The translations under genes were made by a program, and so were the position numbers. Under the pieces are notes generated by a model that was given only the letters and a program-made list of their open reading frames with translations, was not told the origin of the DNA and did no database searches. Below are positions 36,992 through 47,171 of a stretch of 64,000 nucleotides of DNA, one piece after another (position 1 is the stretch's first letter; each line of letters starts with the position of its first letter). This DNA comes from Tenuifilum thalassicum (GTDB lineage: Bacteria > Bacteroidota > Bacteroidia > Bacteroidales > Tenuifilaceae): the NCBI RefSeq assembly GCF_013265555.1, contig NZ_CP041345.1:2402581-2466580 (forward strand), in the 5' to 3' direction.

Positions 36992-37588
36992 TTAACCACA
37001 ATTAACGTTTAAAATCGACACCATTCTACTAATAGCTGAATGAGGTTTTAATTGTCCTAAAGGTGATAATCCAACAATATCGCGAGCTAAATTCACGAGT
37101 TGCAAATCAAACTTTTCTTCATCAAACCCAATTAAACTCCGAATGGTTATTGCAACTTTTAAAGTGTTAGGCCTACATCTAACGGTATTTGATGAATAAC
37201 GACCAGGATGAATATGAACAAAGTATTCCGGTTTATTACCTAGTTTTAACACCCATGTTGAATCGTCGCTAAGTTTTACGCATTTATAATTTGTTTTAGG
37301 AAATCCTAGCCAACTTTTGTATTCACTAAAGTTATTCACCTTTTCATTTGCTAAAATAGATATTACCTCATTTGCAATTTGAATTACAGTAAGGGTGCCA
37401 ATATAAAAATCAATTAATGTACCACCTATGCTAGCAAATACACTTTTTAGATAGTCAAGATTATTTTGTTTATGTAGTTCATAAATCAAAGAACAAACAT
37501 GCTCACGATGGTGTTTTATAGGATTAAAAGTTACGGGGCGTATAGCATCGTTAATAGAAAAACTCTCAATTTGATATTTATCAGGCAT
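36992..37588 (-). CDS. conserved-looking hypothetical protein
   Basis: A 198-residue soluble protein that I do not recognise. It has no signal peptide and no strong membrane helix; a moderately hydrophobic stretch lies near residues 53-77 (ASIGGTLIDFYIGTLTVIQI). The C-terminal half has features such as PEYFVHIHPGRYSSNTVRC and LVNLARDIVGLSPLGQLKPH. It is divergent from a Crp/Fnr regulator gene with 54 bases between the two ATGs, so regulation by that protein is plausible but unproven. Confidence 0.6.
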   Translation of the reverse strand: MPDKYQIESFSINDAIRPVTFNPIKHHREHVCSLIYELHKQNNLDYLKSVFASIGGTLIDFYIGTLTVIQIANEVISILANEKVNNFSEYKSWLGFPKTNYKCVKLSDDSTWVLKLGNKPEYFVHIHPGRYSSNTVRCRPNTLKVAITIRSLIGFDEEKFDLQLVNLARDIVGLSPLGQLKPHSAISRMVSILNVNCG

Positions 37589-37596
37589 GAATTAAG

Positions 37597-37604
37597 CAAA
37601 ATTA
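37597..37604 (-). promoter_or_regulatory. -7 promoter element for the hypothetical gene
   Basis: TAATTTTG on the minus strand matches TAnnTTTG, 8 bases before the ATG at 37588. The leader would be almost absent, so this is a tentative call. Confidence 0.3.
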
Positions 37605-37642
37605 GAACTTGATTGTTTTTCTTTGAAACAAATTACAAAAAA

Positions 37643-38311
37643 ATGAACAAAGTAATATCTCGCTCGCCAATTTTTAAGGGACTAACAGAAGAAGAGGTGG
37701 CTGACATTCTAAAAGAAACCCCACATAGCATACGATCATACAGAAAGGGTCAAACCATAGCCCAAAGAACAGAAGAGGTAAAAAACCTTAGTATAATAAT
37801 TGAAGGAAGCGTAAAAGGCGAAATGGTAGATTTTTCAGGGAAAATTCTTAAGATAGAGGAGATGTTTGCACCAAAACCTATTGCTCATGCCTTTTTGTTT
37901 GGAGAAAATAACAAATTCCCTGTTGATGTTATAGCCTTAGAAGATTGCAAACTTTTACATATACCTAAAATTGAATTTCTGAATTTGATGCAAAAAAACT
38001 CAAAAGTTCTTACCAACTATCTCAACACCATATCGAACAGGGCACAGTTTTTATCGAACAAGCTCTGGTTTCTATCCTTTAAAACCATCAAAGAAAAAAT
38101 TGCGCACTACCTTTTAAATCTGTCTAAAAGCGAAACTCGAACAACAATAATTCTACCTAAATCGCACCAAGAACTTGCTGAGTTTTTCGGAGTAACGCGA
38201 CCATCACTAGCCAGAGTTCTCTCTGAACTTCAGGATGGTGGAATTATCCATGTAAATCGAAGAGAGGTGACAATTATCGACAAAAAGAAACTACTTGAAC
38301 TTATTAACTAG
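37643..38311 (+). CDS. Crp/Fnr-family transcription regulator
   Basis: A 222-residue protein starting MNKVISRSPIFKGLTEEEV. The ATG at 37643 is preferred to a TTG ten codons upstream because the family alignment begins here. A cyclic-nucleotide-binding-like beta roll (about 10-130) is followed by a long helix and a winged HTH (about 165-215: SHQELAEFFGVTRPSLARVL). No Cys cluster for an iron-sulfur centre is present. The canonical Gly-Glu/Arg-Ser-Ala cAMP pocket is not evident, so the ligand is uncertain. Its 3' end overlaps the convergent glycosyltransferase gene by 4 bases. Confidence 0.88.
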   Translation: MNKVISRSPIFKGLTEEEVADILKETPHSIRSYRKGQTIAQRTEEVKNLSIIIEGSVKGEMVDFSGKILKIEEMFAPKPIAHAFLFGENNKFPVDVIALEDCKLLHIPKIEFLNLMQKNSKVLTNYLNTISNRAQFLSNKLWFLSFKTIKEKIAHYLLNLSKSETRTTIILPKSHQELAEFFGVTRPSLARVLSELQDGGIIHVNRREVTIIDKKKLLELIN

Positions 38312-39297
38312 CGATAAAAATTTTTAACAAATGCCCCCTGAGGTTTTGTTCCATGAACCATCCAAAGCCAAAGAGCATAGATAAACCCTAATCCATAACC
38401 ATAAAGCTGAACCCATGCAGCCACCACTCCTAACAGGCCAACCACAAAACCATTACCTTTTACCAATGAGTCAACAAACAGCATCAGGGAATATAGAATA
38501 GGAAGTACAAATAAAATAGGGAAAAAGAAAGAAGCAACTAAAATAGCAGACATAGCAACCACAAAACCCGATGGCAATAAATGAACCAATTTTAATGCTC
38601 CTTTATGGTTAATTGCCAGATTAATTCTTGCCATACCCGAATTAAAAACTTGTTTGAAAAACTTTCGGAAATCGGTTCTGCGCTTATGATATACAAATGC
38701 CGCAGGGAAAAGTCTGCTTTTGTACCCCTTCTCAAAGAGTCTTAAGCTCAAATCGACATCTTCACCAAATCGCATGTTTGAAAACCCATTTACAGCCCTA
38801 AACGCATCAAAGCTAACCCCCATGTTAAAACTTCTAGGTGTAAATCGTTCCAGTTTTAGCTTCCCCCCACGAATTCCCCCTGTTGTGAAGAATGATGTCA
38901 TTGAATATCCAATTGCCTTTTGAATGCTAGTAAATGAATGATGGGTGGCATCGGGACCGCCAAAAAAATCGACATAATTACTTGTTAACTCATCATTTAC
39001 TAGTTCGAAATAACTATTTGGCACAATACAATCTGAATCCAGAAAAATCAGATACTCCCCATTCGCCTTTTCTGCACCAAAATTCCTAGCTAACCCTGGC
39101 CCACCGTTTTTTTTGTAGAAATATCGAACATTTAACTTATCGCTGTATTTATCAACAACATCCCTACAAGGCAAACTTGAACCATCCTCAACTACAATAA
39201 CCTCAAAATCGTTATAAGTTTGTTCTATTAAACTTTTTAATAACTCATCCACCTCATCGGGACGATTAAAAACTGGAATAATAACAGAAAAACGCAT
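38308..39297 (-). CDS. family 2 glycosyltransferase, membrane-anchored
   Basis: A 329-residue enzyme with a GT-A catalytic domain: VIIPVFNRPDEVDELLKSL at the start, VVEDGSS for nucleotide-sugar binding, the metal-binding DSDC (DXD type) near residue 93, and GEDVDLSLRL in the acceptor region. The last 100 residues hold two or three membrane helices. It is likely to transfer sugars to a lipid-linked or surface glycan. It stands alone between a Crp/Fnr gene and divergent rpoD, with no other polysaccharide genes nearby. Confidence 0.85.
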   Translation of the reverse strand: MRFSVIIPVFNRPDEVDELLKSLIEQTYNDFEVIVVEDGSSLPCRDVVDKYSDKLNVRYFYKKNGGPGLARNFGAEKANGEYLIFLDSDCIVPNSYFELVNDELTSNYVDFFGGPDATHHSFTSIQKAIGYSMTSFFTTGGIRGGKLKLERFTPRSFNMGVSFDAFRAVNGFSNMRFGEDVDLSLRLFEKGYKSRLFPAAFVYHKRRTDFRKFFKQVFNSGMARINLAINHKGALKLVHLLPSGFVVAMSAILVASFFFPILFVLPILYSLMLFVDSLVKGNGFVVGLLGVVAAWVQLYGYGLGFIYALWLWMVHGTKPQGAFVKNFYR

Positions 39298-39498
39298 AAT
39301 ATATAATTAACTTTATGCTACTAAAATACTACTTTAATCTCACACATTAACCACTCAAAACAAATCATTCATCTAAAAAAAAATATTATTAGACAACAAA
39401 AACCATAAAATGTTTAATTTCGTATAAAAAAAAACAAAGAAAAAAGAACATTTTTTAAATTTTGTTAATATATTCACTGCTGAAAAACATTCTTTGGC

Positions 39499-40362
39499 AT
39501 GAGGCAACTGAAGATAATAAAACAGGTAACAAACCGTGAAGCAGTATCGCTGGATAAATACCTTCACGAGATAGGCAAGGTTGATTTGCTCACCGCCGAA
39601 GAGGAAGTTACTCTTGCCCGTAAAATAAAAGAAGGCGACCAGGAAGCATTAGAGAAGTTAGTAAAGGCAAACCTCCGATTTGTAGTTTCTGTTGCCAAGC
39701 AATATCAGAATCAAGGATTGAGTCTCCCTGACTTAATCAACGAAGGCAATCTTGGCTTAATTAAAGCTGCACAACGCTTTGATGAGACAAGAGGCTTTAA
39801 GTTTATATCATATGCTGTTTGGTGGATTAGACAATCCATACTGCAAGCCCTTGCCGAACAGGCACGAATAGTAAAATTGCCACTCAACAAGATTGGTTCT
39901 ATAAACAAGGTAAACAGGGCACTAGCCGAGTTAGAGCAACGCTTTGAAAGGGAGCCAACCATTGATGAACTATCCGAAATGCTAAACCTTGCACCAGATG
40001 ATGTTAAGGAAGCCCTTAAGGGCAACAACCGTCATTTATCAATGGATGCCCCAATTACTCAAGATGAAGAAGGCAGCATGTACGATGTACTTCTTTCTCC
40101 CGACTCTCCTATGCCCGACAAGGGGCTACTTAACGAGAGTCTACGCAAAGAGATTGAACGAGCATTATCGACACTTTCGCCTCGCGAAGCAAATATTATC
40201 AGGTTGTACTTTGGGTTAAATGGGAAGCATCCACTCACCCTAGAGGAGATTGGCGAAGAGTTTGACCTAACCCGCGAACGAGTTCGGCAAATTAAAGAAA
40301 AAGCGCTCAAGCGCTTAAAGCAAACAACACGAAGTAAAATACTCAAAAGCTACTTAGGATAG
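39499..40362 (+). CDS. rpoD: primary sigma factor RpoD, short Bacteroidota form
   Basis: A 287-residue sigma-70 protein of the kind that acts as primary sigma in Bacteroidota, lacking the long region 1.1 of proteobacterial RpoD. Region 1.2 begins at [18 protein letters not shown], region 2 is [16 protein letters not shown] to [13 protein letters not shown], region 3 covers about 150-205, and region 4 contains [20 protein letters not shown] for -33 recognition. This factor should read the TTG/TAnnTTTG promoters seen throughout the window. A strong terminator follows. Confidence 0.95.
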   Translation: MRQLKIIKQVTNREAVSLDKYLHEIGKVDLLTAEEEVTLARKIKEGDQEALEKLVKANLRFVVSVAKQYQNQGLSLPDLINEGNLGLIKAAQRFDETRGFKFISYAVWWIRQSILQALAEQARIVKLPLNKIGSINKVNRALAELEQRFEREPTIDELSEMLNLAPDDVKEALKGNNRHLSMDAPITQDEEGSMYDVLLSPDSPMPDKGLLNESLRKEIERALSTLSPREANIIRLYFGLNGKHPLTLEEIGEEFDLTRERVRQIKEKALKRLKQTTRSKILKSYLG

Positions 40363-40373
40363 CCAATAACTTA

Positions 40374-40397
40374 ACGGCCCACAGGGTCGTTTTTTTA
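40374..40397 (+). terminator. terminator after rpoD
   Basis: ACGGCCC and GGGTCGT pair (7 bp, one G-T wobble) around a 3-base loop, followed by TTTTTTTATTT. It starts 12 bases after the rpoD stop codon. Confidence 0.8.
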
Positions 40398-40405
40398 TTT
40401 TTAGC

Positions 40406-40413
40406 TACTTTTG
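40406..40413 (+). promoter_or_regulatory. -7 promoter element for rpe
   Basis: TACTTTTG matches TAnnTTTG and ends 14 bases before the ATG at 40428, immediately after the rpoD terminator. Confidence 0.45.
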
Positions 40414-40427
40414 CAGAAAACAAAACA

Positions 40428-41081
40428 ATGATGACACGTTTAGTAGCCCCATCAATGCTTTCGGCTGATTTCGCAAACCTTTCGTGCGATATTGAAATGG
40501 TAAATAAGAGCCAAGCCGACTGGTTTCATCTTGACATTATGGACGGCGTTTTTGTTCCTAACATATCATTTGGCTTCCCGATTGTTGAGCGCGTAAAATC
40601 ATTGGCTACTAAACCACTAGATGTCCACCTGATGATAGTTGACCCCGACCGATACCTTGAACGATTCCGCGATGCCGGAGCCGACTGGCTAACTGTTCAT
40701 TACGAAGCCTGCCCTCATTTAAACCGCACCCTATCGCAAATCAAAGCGCTAGGCATGAAAGCAGGAGTTTCGGTAAACCCACATACTCCGGTTGAAAACC
40801 TAATAGATATATTGGAATATGCCGATATGGTCTTAATCATGTCGGTGAATCCCGGATTTGGCGGACAAAGTTTTATTTCTAATAGTATCAGTAGGATTGA
40901 ACGGTTAAGAAAACTAATCGATTCAAAAGGGTTATCAACCCTGATTGAGGTCGATGGAGGAGTTGGTCCGGGCAATGCCAAGCAGCTGTATGAAGCCGGT
41001 GCAAATGTTCTTGTTGCTGGCAGCGCTGTATTTAAAACCGACAATCCATTTGATGCTATAGAAAGGATTAAAAATGCCTGA
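40428..41081 (+). CDS. rpe: ribulose-phosphate 3-epimerase
   Basis: A 217-residue TIM-barrel enzyme interconverting ribulose 5-phosphate and xylulose 5-phosphate. Diagnostic motifs are HLDIMDGVFVPNISFG (metal His and catalytic Asp), LDVHLMI, MSVNPGFGGQSF (phosphate loop) and IEVDGGVGPGN (second catalytic Asp). Two ATG codons are in tandem at the start. The pathway supplies erythrose 4-phosphate, a precursor for the aromatic operons next door, although rpe itself converges with them and has its own promoter. Confidence 0.95.
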   Translation: MMTRLVAPSMLSADFANLSCDIEMVNKSQADWFHLDIMDGVFVPNISFGFPIVERVKSLATKPLDVHLMIVDPDRYLERFRDAGADWLTVHYEACPHLNRTLSQIKALGMKAGVSVNPHTPVENLIDILEYADMVLIMSVNPGFGGQSFISNSISRIERLRKLIDSKGLSTLIEVDGGVGPGNAKQLYEAGANVLVAGSAVFKTDNPFDAIERIKNA

Positions 41082-41087
41082 TTTTAC

Positions 41088-42107
41088 TTAAGAGAAGAGT
41101 GATTTTCGGAAATTATAGGTTTTCCTCATCCTTCTTACAGAATCGGCAAACTCATTGAACGATAAGGTTTGAAAGCCATCGGACAACGCTTTCTCTGGAG
41201 TTGAATGAATTTCGAGCATTATACCATCGGCGTTGGCCATAATTGCGGCCATTGCCATAACCTCAACGTACTGTCTAACTCCAACGCCATGCGAGGGGTC
41301 GCAAAAGACTGGGAGGTGACTCTTTTCCTTTAGGTATGGTATTGCATTTAGGTCAAGGGTGTTCCTAAAGGTCTTGTCAAAACCACGAACGCCCCTTTCA
41401 CAAAGGATAACATCCTCATTACCGCCAGAAAACACATATTCGGCAGACGAAAGGAGCTCATCCAATGTTGCCGACAGCCCCCTCTTAAGCAATACTGGTT
41501 TATCTACTTTTCCTAAAGCATCGAGCAGGTCAAAATTTTGCATATTCCTTGCACCAACCTGGAAAACATCAACATAATCATACATTTTTTCAATTTGAGA
41601 GTTATCCATCACCTCAGTTACCACCTTAATATTGTTATCTCTGCAGTGTTTTGAAAAAAACTTTAGGCCATCAATTCCTAAACCTCGGAAAGAGTATGGT
41701 GAACTTCGAGGTTTAAAAACTCCCCCACGCATAAACCTCACTCCCTTCTGCTTAAGCAAGGTAACTGTTTCAACCACTTGCTCTTCAGATTCAACAGAGC
41801 ACGGGCCAGCAACAATTGTTAATTCGTCCCTTGAAATGGTAAGGCCATCGGGAAACTCTATTACCGTATCTTGAGTTCGCCACATTCGTGACACCAAAAC
41901 ATACGAGTCGTCGATAAAATGAACATCCTTAATACCAGGCAAATTGCCTAGCTTCCGAATGTCATAATCGTCGTTTCCCATACAAACCGCATAGGAATTA
42001 CGATTTGTTTCAATATATCTATACTTGAACCCCTCTAGCTTTATTTTTTCAAGCAGAAAGGTTTTATCATCCATATCGCAATCAAACTGAAGCAGAAATG
42101 CACTCAT
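41088..42107 (-). CDS. DAHP synthase, type I-beta with N-terminal ferredoxin-like domain
   Basis: A 339-residue enzyme that condenses phosphoenolpyruvate and erythrose 4-phosphate, the first step of the shikimate pathway. Residues 1-90 are the ferredoxin-like regulatory domain known from thermophile DAHP synthases, where it mediates feedback by an aromatic amino acid. Residues about 95-339 are the barrel with VAGPCSVES, FMRGGVFKPRSSPYSFRGLG, QVGARNMQNF, LLKRGLSATLDELL and CDPSHGVG. It is the last gene of the trp operon, 2 bases after trpA, so its synthesis should be under tryptophan attenuation. A second DAHP synthase is in the divergent operon. Confidence 0.92.
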   Translation of the reverse strand: MSAFLLQFDCDMDDKTFLLEKIKLEGFKYRYIETNRNSYAVCMGNDDYDIRKLGNLPGIKDVHFIDDSYVLVSRMWRTQDTVIEFPDGLTISRDELTIVAGPCSVESEEQVVETVTLLKQKGVRFMRGGVFKPRSSPYSFRGLGIDGLKFFSKHCRDNNIKVVTEVMDNSQIEKMYDYVDVFQVGARNMQNFDLLDALGKVDKPVLLKRGLSATLDELLSSAEYVFSGGNEDVILCERGVRGFDKTFRNTLDLNAIPYLKEKSHLPVFCDPSHGVGVRQYVEVMAMAAIMANADGIMLEIHSTPEKALSDGFQTLSFNEFADSVRRMRKTYNFRKSLFS

Positions 42108-42109
42108 AT

Positions 42110-42886
42110 CTATCTATTTTTCAACTTATTAACAAAACACAACACTCTCTCACAAAGGTTACCATCATATTCCGAGATACTTTTAAGAAATGCAGTACCA
42201 ACTATGGCACCTTTGGCGTATTTACAAGCTAGCTCATAGGCATCCCTACTATTAATGCCAAATCCCACCAATACATCATTTTTAAGACGAAGTGACTGCA
42301 ACTCTTTTAGATAAGCAACATCGATATTACTCCTAGAATTATCGCCCCCAGTTGTTGATGAATTACTAACCGCGTAGATAAATCCTTCGGCCAAGTCGTC
42401 TATCTGCTTCACACGGGAAGCTGGCGTTGTTGGCGTAACCATCAGAATATGGGGAATTTCATATTTTTTGGAGAAAGGCAGATAGTTCTTCTGTAATTCG
42501 ACCAATGGGATATCGGGAATAATTACACCGCTTACGCCAACCTGCTTACAATGCTTATAAAAGTTTTCAATCCCAAAATGATAAACCGAGTTAAGATACC
42601 CCATTAAAATTACTGGGACATTAAGTGCGGGTATAATCTCCTTAAGCTGATTAAAAATCAGTTTTAGAGTCATTCCATTATTTATTGCTACTTTGCTTGT
42701 ATGCTGAATGGTAGCACCATCAGCCAATGGGTCAGAGAATGGGATTCCAACCTCAACTAAATGTACTCCTGATTTCTCAAGCGCAGGAAGAATTTCGTAC
42801 AATGAATTTACTTTAGGATAGCCAGCAGTAACAAAAACTGATAGCACTTTATCATGTGTCTCAAGTTGTTTTTTTATGCTATTCAT
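42110..42886 (-). CDS. trpA: tryptophan synthase alpha subunit
   Basis: A 258-residue barrel that cleaves indole-3-glycerol phosphate to indole. Motifs: [12 protein letters not shown], the catalytic Glu in [35 protein letters not shown] (second catalytic acid), and the phosphate loop VGFGINSRD. The ATG at 42886 overlaps the end of trpB by 8 bases and fits the family start better than a TTG at 42904. It forms the alpha2beta2 complex with TrpB. Confidence 0.95.
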   Translation of the reverse strand: MNSIKKQLETHDKVLSVFVTAGYPKVNSLYEILPALEKSGVHLVEVGIPFSDPLADGATIQHTSKVAINNGMTLKLIFNQLKEIIPALNVPVILMGYLNSVYHFGIENFYKHCKQVGVSGVIIPDIPLVELQKNYLPFSKKYEIPHILMVTPTTPASRVKQIDDLAEGFIYAVSNSSTTGGDNSRSNIDVAYLKELQSLRLKNDVLVGFGINSRDAYELACKYAKGAIVGTAFLKSISEYDGNLCERVLCFVNKLKNR

Positions 42887-44075
42887 TTTTATTGTCGTTT
42901 TCAAAGTAAAGTTTGTATGTATCTAAATCCTTATCACCACGCCCCGACAGGTTAACAACAACTATATCAGTGTTCTTAAACTTTAACTTGTCAAGAGCAG
43001 CAATGGCATGTGCCGATTCCAATGCAGGAATAATACCTTCAAGCCTGGTAAGCAAAAGTGCAGCCTGAATGGCCTCTTCGTCATAAACAGAGACATACTT
43101 AGCCAGCTGACTTTTATTTAAATATGCATGTAGTGGGCCAATACCAGGATAATCGAGACCTGCTGAAACAGAATGAGCCTCAATAATCTGACCATCATTA
43201 TTTTGGAGTAGATAAGTTTTGCAACCATGAATAATTCCCACCTTGCCCTTTAATATTGAAGCTGCGGTTTTAGAAGCATCATCCATTGTTCCTCCCGCCT
43301 CAACACCAATAAGGTTAACGCTGGGATTATCAATAAAATGGAAGAAAGCGCCAGCGGCATTGCTTCCCCCGCCCACACAGGCAATAACATAATTAGGGAA
43401 CATCGTTTTTTCTTTTTGATTCAGTTGGTTACGAATTTCTTCGCTAATTACCGACTGTAATCGAGCAACGATATCGGGATAGGGGTGCGGACCAATAGTG
43501 GAGCCAATAAGGTAATGAGTTTCAGCCGGGTTATTAATCCAGTAACGGATAGCATCATTAGTTGCATCTTTAAGGGTTTGGCTACCAGAGCGCACCTCTA
43601 TTATCTCTGCGCCAAGCATTCTCATTCGAAGAATATTGGGCTTCTGCCTAATGGCATCTTTTGCCCCCATAAAAACAGTGCACTTCAATCCCATTAACGC
43701 ACATGCAGTAGCTGTGGCTACACCATGCTGACCTGCTCCAGTTTCTGCAATAATTCTCTTTTTACCCAATCGTTTTGCAAGCAGGATTTGACCAAGCACA
43801 TTATTTAGCTTATGGGCTCCAGTATGGCACAAATCCTCACGTTTAAGATAAATTTTAGCCCCATATCGTTTTGACAGATTTTGTGCAAAGAATAAAGGAG
43901 TTGGTCGGCCAACATAATCGTGCAATAATTCATTAAACTCATTTTTAAAACTATCGGAGTTCAAAATAGCTTCGTAGTTGTCGGTAAGCTCAGCAATATT
44001 AGCCCAAAGAAGCTCGGGGATAAATGCACCTCCAAACTCGCCATAATACCCGTTCTCATCAGGAAATTTTGTCAT
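42879..44075 (-). CDS. trpB: tryptophan synthase beta subunit
   Basis: A 398-residue PLP enzyme making tryptophan from indole and serine. The PLP lysine is in [24 protein letters not shown] and [11 protein letters not shown] form the substrate and phosphate pockets, and [13 protein letters not shown] and [10 protein letters not shown] close the active site. This is a standard TrpB1. Its start overlaps the end of trpF by 17 bases. Confidence 0.96.
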   Translation of the reverse strand: MTKFPDENGYYGEFGGAFIPELLWANIAELTDNYEAILNSDSFKNEFNELLHDYVGRPTPLFFAQNLSKRYGAKIYLKREDLCHTGAHKLNNVLGQILLAKRLGKKRIIAETGAGQHGVATATACALMGLKCTVFMGAKDAIRQKPNILRMRMLGAEIIEVRSGSQTLKDATNDAIRYWINNPAETHYLIGSTIGPHPYPDIVARLQSVISEEIRNQLNQKEKTMFPNYVIACVGGGSNAAGAFFHFIDNPSVNLIGVEAGGTMDDASKTAASILKGKVGIIHGCKTYLLQNNDGQIIEAHSVSAGLDYPGIGPLHAYLNKSQLAKYVSVYDEEAIQAALLLTRLEGIIPALESAHAIAALDKLKFKNTDIVVVNLSGRGDKDLDTYKLYFENDNKNE

Positions 44076-44694
44076 AGCTCCTTATTTTATCAATGAATGA
44101 TCTTAGACTATCAATATTTTTAAGCCCTGGTCTTACCTCAAATCTGCTATTGAGGTCAAGACCCAAAAACATTGGGATTTGGTCTAAATAGGATAGCCCG
44201 GCAAAGTCGGGTCCTATTCCACCACCAACCAGAAATGGCATATTGCAATGATATTCGGAAAGAATTGATTGGTTAAACCGACAACCATTGCCACCTGCTT
44301 TTCGCCCTTTGGCATCAAACAGAATATACTCACAAACCTGCCGATATTCTGCAATATTTGCAGGCAAAACATCCGAAACCCTGAACGCTTTAATGGGCTT
44401 TGCGAACGATGACAACTCCGCACAATACTCTACCGTTTCGTCACCATGAAGCTGCACGTATTCAAAACCAAATTCAGCGACTAGCTCTTTCACTGCTTCT
44501 ATAGGTTGGTTAACTGTAACTGCCACTCGGCTAATACCTTTAGGAAGCAAATCGAATCTTATTTTATGAACACAATCCGAAATATCGCGAGGTGAGCCGT
44601 TATGAAATATAAAGCCGAGAAAATCAGGTTTTAGCTCAGCAAGTTGAGCCATGTCATCGTTAGGTGTAATTCCACAAATCTTTATCTTAACCAT
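44059..44694 (-). CDS. trpF: phosphoribosylanthranilate isomerase
   Basis: A 211-residue barrel performing the Amadori rearrangement in tryptophan synthesis. [10 protein letters not shown] carries the catalytic Cys, YVQLHGDE is family-typical, the catalytic Asp is in YILFDAKG, and [10 protein letters not shown] and [15 protein letters not shown] form the phosphate site. It is 3 bases downstream of trpC and overlaps trpB. Confidence 0.95.
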   Translation of the reverse strand: MVKIKICGITPNDDMAQLAELKPDFLGFIFHNGSPRDISDCVHKIRFDLLPKGISRVAVTVNQPIEAVKELVAEFGFEYVQLHGDETVEYCAELSSFAKPIKAFRVSDVLPANIAEYRQVCEYILFDAKGRKAGGNGCRFNQSILSEYHCNMPFLVGGGIGPDFAGLSYLDQIPMFLGLDLNSRFEVRPGLKNIDSLRSFIDKIRSYDKIS

Positions 44695-44697
44695 AAC

Positions 44698-45516
44698 CTA
44701 TTTGCTATTAGCAACACAGCTAGTTTTTTTTAAAGCATATAGTGCGTCCATAAAACGACGGCATTCTTTGGCAGGGTTGGCAGCACGCATAAAAAGTTCG
44801 CCAATCAAAAATCCATTAAAACCGTTAAGTAACAATTTTGCCGCATCGTTAACGGATTTTATTCCGCTCTCGGCAACTTTAACCACATTCGACGGTAACC
44901 TATCGGCAAGGTCAATTGCATTCTCGATATTCGTCTCAAAGTCGGAAAGATTACGACAGTTAACACCCACAATTTTAGCATCAGCAGGTATCTTTTGAAG
45001 GCTATCCGGATTATGAAGTTCAACAAGAACTTCCAATCCCAAGCTTGTAGCCAGGCGAAATAGCTGATTCAGTTCAGCTTTATCTAAAATTTCAGCAATA
45101 AGAAGAATTGCATCGGCGCCAAAGCTTTTAGCTTCTACCACTTGATATTCATCAATAATAAAATCCTTTCTAAGGATTGGCGCAAAGTTTACTTTACGCA
45201 CTGCTTTCAAGTCGTTGCAACTCCCTTTAAAGAAGCGAGTATCGGTTAATACCGACAGGGCAGAAGCGCCTGCCTGCATGTAGCCCAAGGTTACCCTTTC
45301 GGGTAATGCAAACTGGTTAATATACCCCTGAGAAGGAGAGTGCCTTTTAAACTCAGCTATCACACCTGACAAATCGGGCCTTAAGATATACTTCGACAAT
45401 GATATTGGTTTAGTATTAAAGTATGGCGAACGCTCAAGAAGTTTAATGGGGTATAGCTCCTTACGTTCTTCAACTTCGCGAGCTTTATGCTGAACAATTT
45501 GTTCAAGAATATTCAT
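44698..45516 (-). CDS. trpC: indole-3-glycerol phosphate synthase
   Basis: A 272-residue barrel. Motifs: VIAEFKRHSPSQGYI (catalytic Lys and substrate loop), SVLTDTRFFKGS, ILRKDFIIDEYQV, VGVNCRNLSDF and VAESGIKS. It is a separate enzyme, not fused to TrpF as in enterobacteria. It overlaps the trpD stop by 4 bases (ATG/stop overlap). Confidence 0.95.
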   Translation of the reverse strand: MNILEQIVQHKAREVEERKELYPIKLLERSPYFNTKPISLSKYILRPDLSGVIAEFKRHSPSQGYINQFALPERVTLGYMQAGASALSVLTDTRFFKGSCNDLKAVRKVNFAPILRKDFIIDEYQVVEAKSFGADAILLIAEILDKAELNQLFRLATSLGLEVLVELHNPDSLQKIPADAKIVGVNCRNLSDFETNIENAIDLADRLPSNVVKVAESGIKSVNDAAKLLLNGFNGFLIGELFMRAANPAKECRRFMDALYALKKTSCVANSK

Positions 45517-46505
45517 TTTTGAAGTGATATTAATTTGTTAAACTTATCAATGGCCTTCCCAGAAAAAAGAGACTCCTTAGCCCTTTCAACCGAAACAGCA
45601 AGATCTTCTTTCAAAAAGCAGGATATTGCGAGAGCTGCATTAGCTAACACCACATTTATCTTGTCGTTATGAGCAGTTCCCTTTAACACATCGTAGAAAA
45701 TTTTGGCAGCGCATTCAACATTTTCTCCACCATCGAGAATGTTGGGTGAAACCTTTTCAAAACCAAAATTTGATGGCAAAAGTGTAAATTCAGCCTCCTT
45801 GGAAAACACCTTAACAACACCAGTAAGGGTCACCTCATCGTATCCGTCGACGCTATGAACAACCCTATAATCTTCTAGAAAATTTGGCAGTAGATAGGCA
45901 TATAATCTGGCAACTTCCAGATTAAAAACCCCAACAAGTTGGTGCGAAGGCTTTGCGGGATTAACAAGAGGCCCTAAAATATTAAAAAACGTTTTAAGCC
46001 CTAGCCCCTTCCTAACAGCCCCCACCCTTTTTAGTGCAGGATGAAACAAAGGGGCATGCATAAAGCATATTCCCACCTTTTCTAACTCAGCTTGTAACTT
46101 TCCAATACTATTATCGAACTTATACCCCAAATACTCAAGCAAATTTGACGAACCAGTGTTTGACGATACCCCATAATTCCCATGTTTAGCAACATGTATT
46201 CCTGCACCAGCTACCACAAACGATGTAATAGTGGAAATGTTAAAAGTATTCTTACCATCCCCCCCCGTGCCACATAGGTCGATAAATTTCAGATTGCCTA
46301 AATCAACCTGAACAGCCATATCAACAAGCACATCTCTAAAGCCTTTTAGCTCACTAATTGAAGGCATTCTAATCCTGTACGATGCAAGCACAGCAGCTGT
46401 TTGCACATCGTTTAAATCGCCATTTACAATAGCACTCATAAGCGCTTTGGCTTCTGTGTAGTCTAGGCTTTGGGATTCTAATAGTTTATCTACAAGTATT
46501 TTCAT
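45513..46505 (-). CDS. trpD: anthranilate phosphoribosyltransferase
   Basis: A 330-residue enzyme adding phosphoribose to anthranilate. The PRPP loop LCGTGGDGKNTFNIST, KHGNYGVSSNTGSSNLLEYLG and the anthranilate region FNILGPLVNPAKP are visible. The ATG at 46505 is preferred to a preceding TTG. It lies 68 bases after the trpG start-side neighbour and overlaps trpC by 4 bases. The glutaminase is a separate gene. Confidence 0.95.
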   Translation of the reverse strand: MKILVDKLLESQSLDYTEAKALMSAIVNGDLNDVQTAAVLASYRIRMPSISELKGFRDVLVDMAVQVDLGNLKFIDLCGTGGDGKNTFNISTITSFVVAGAGIHVAKHGNYGVSSNTGSSNLLEYLGYKFDNSIGKLQAELEKVGICFMHAPLFHPALKRVGAVRKGLGLKTFFNILGPLVNPAKPSHQLVGVFNLEVARLYAYLLPNFLEDYRVVHSVDGYDEVTLTGVVKVFSKEAEFTLLPSNFGFEKVSPNILDGGENVECAAKIFYDVLKGTAHNDKINVVLANAALAISCFLKEDLAVSVERAKESLFSGKAIDKFNKLISLQK

Positions 46506-46573
46506 CAAACGTTTATTTTATTATTCATTTTAATAATCTCTAAAATATAGGTAAGGAATCTCATCAGCTAGAA

Positions 46574-47149
46574 TTAAAACCTTTCCAACCAGTTAAATAT
46601 CATCAACTTACCTTTTGGAGTAAGAATTGATTCGGGATGGTATTGAACTCCACAAACATCATATTGTTTATGAGCCATTGCCATAATCTGGTTATGCTCA
46701 TCTATTGCATTTACAGCTAAACAGTCCGGAATTGAGGCTGGATCAACTACCCAAGAATGATAACGCCCAGCAAGAAAAGTTTCCTCAACACCATCAAAGA
46801 GGTAATGTTTAGGCTCTAAAACTCTCATGGGAGTGGCCACACCATGAAAAACCGTTTCAAGGTTCAGCAACGCAGCGCCAAAACTCTCTGCTATAGCCTG
46901 TAGTCCAAGGCAAACACCGAATATTCTTTTTGTTTTATAATACTCTTTGATAATAGGCATTAGCAGCCCAGCATCCTTTGGCAGTCCGGGACCAGGACTA
47001 AGGATTATTCCATCATATTTTGCAACTTCGTCAATTTCAATACTATCATTGCGAACCACATCTACCGAGTGTTTTCCAAACTCTTCGACATAGTGGAAAA
47101 GATTGTATGTAAAAGAATCGTAATTGTCGAGTAAAAGTATTGAAGCCAT
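46574..47149 (-). CDS. trpG: anthranilate synthase glutaminase component
   Basis: A 191-residue class I glutamine amidotransferase feeding ammonia to TrpE. The triad is visible as the Cys in FGVCLGLQAI and the His-Glu pair in QYHPESIL; LDNYDSFTYNLFHY opens the domain. It could also serve aminodeoxychorismate synthase, as in some bacteria, but its position within the trp operon supports TrpG. It follows trpE by 22 bases. Confidence 0.95.
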   Translation of the reverse strand: MASILLLDNYDSFTYNLFHYVEEFGKHSVDVVRNDSIEIDEVAKYDGIILSPGPGLPKDAGLLMPIIKEYYKTKRIFGVCLGLQAIAESFGAALLNLETVFHGVATPMRVLEPKHYLFDGVEETFLAGRYHSWVVDPASIPDCLAVNAIDEHNQIMAMAHKQYDVCGVQYHPESILTPKGKLMIFNWLERF

Positions 47150-47171
47150 ATCGAGTATTTTATTTAGTTAT

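Noticed and set aside
41088-42107. KDO-8-phosphate synthase as an alternative for the DAHP synthase genes
   Set aside because: The N-terminal ferredoxin-like domain in one and the chorismate mutase fusion in the other, plus placement in aromatic operons, fit DAHP synthase.
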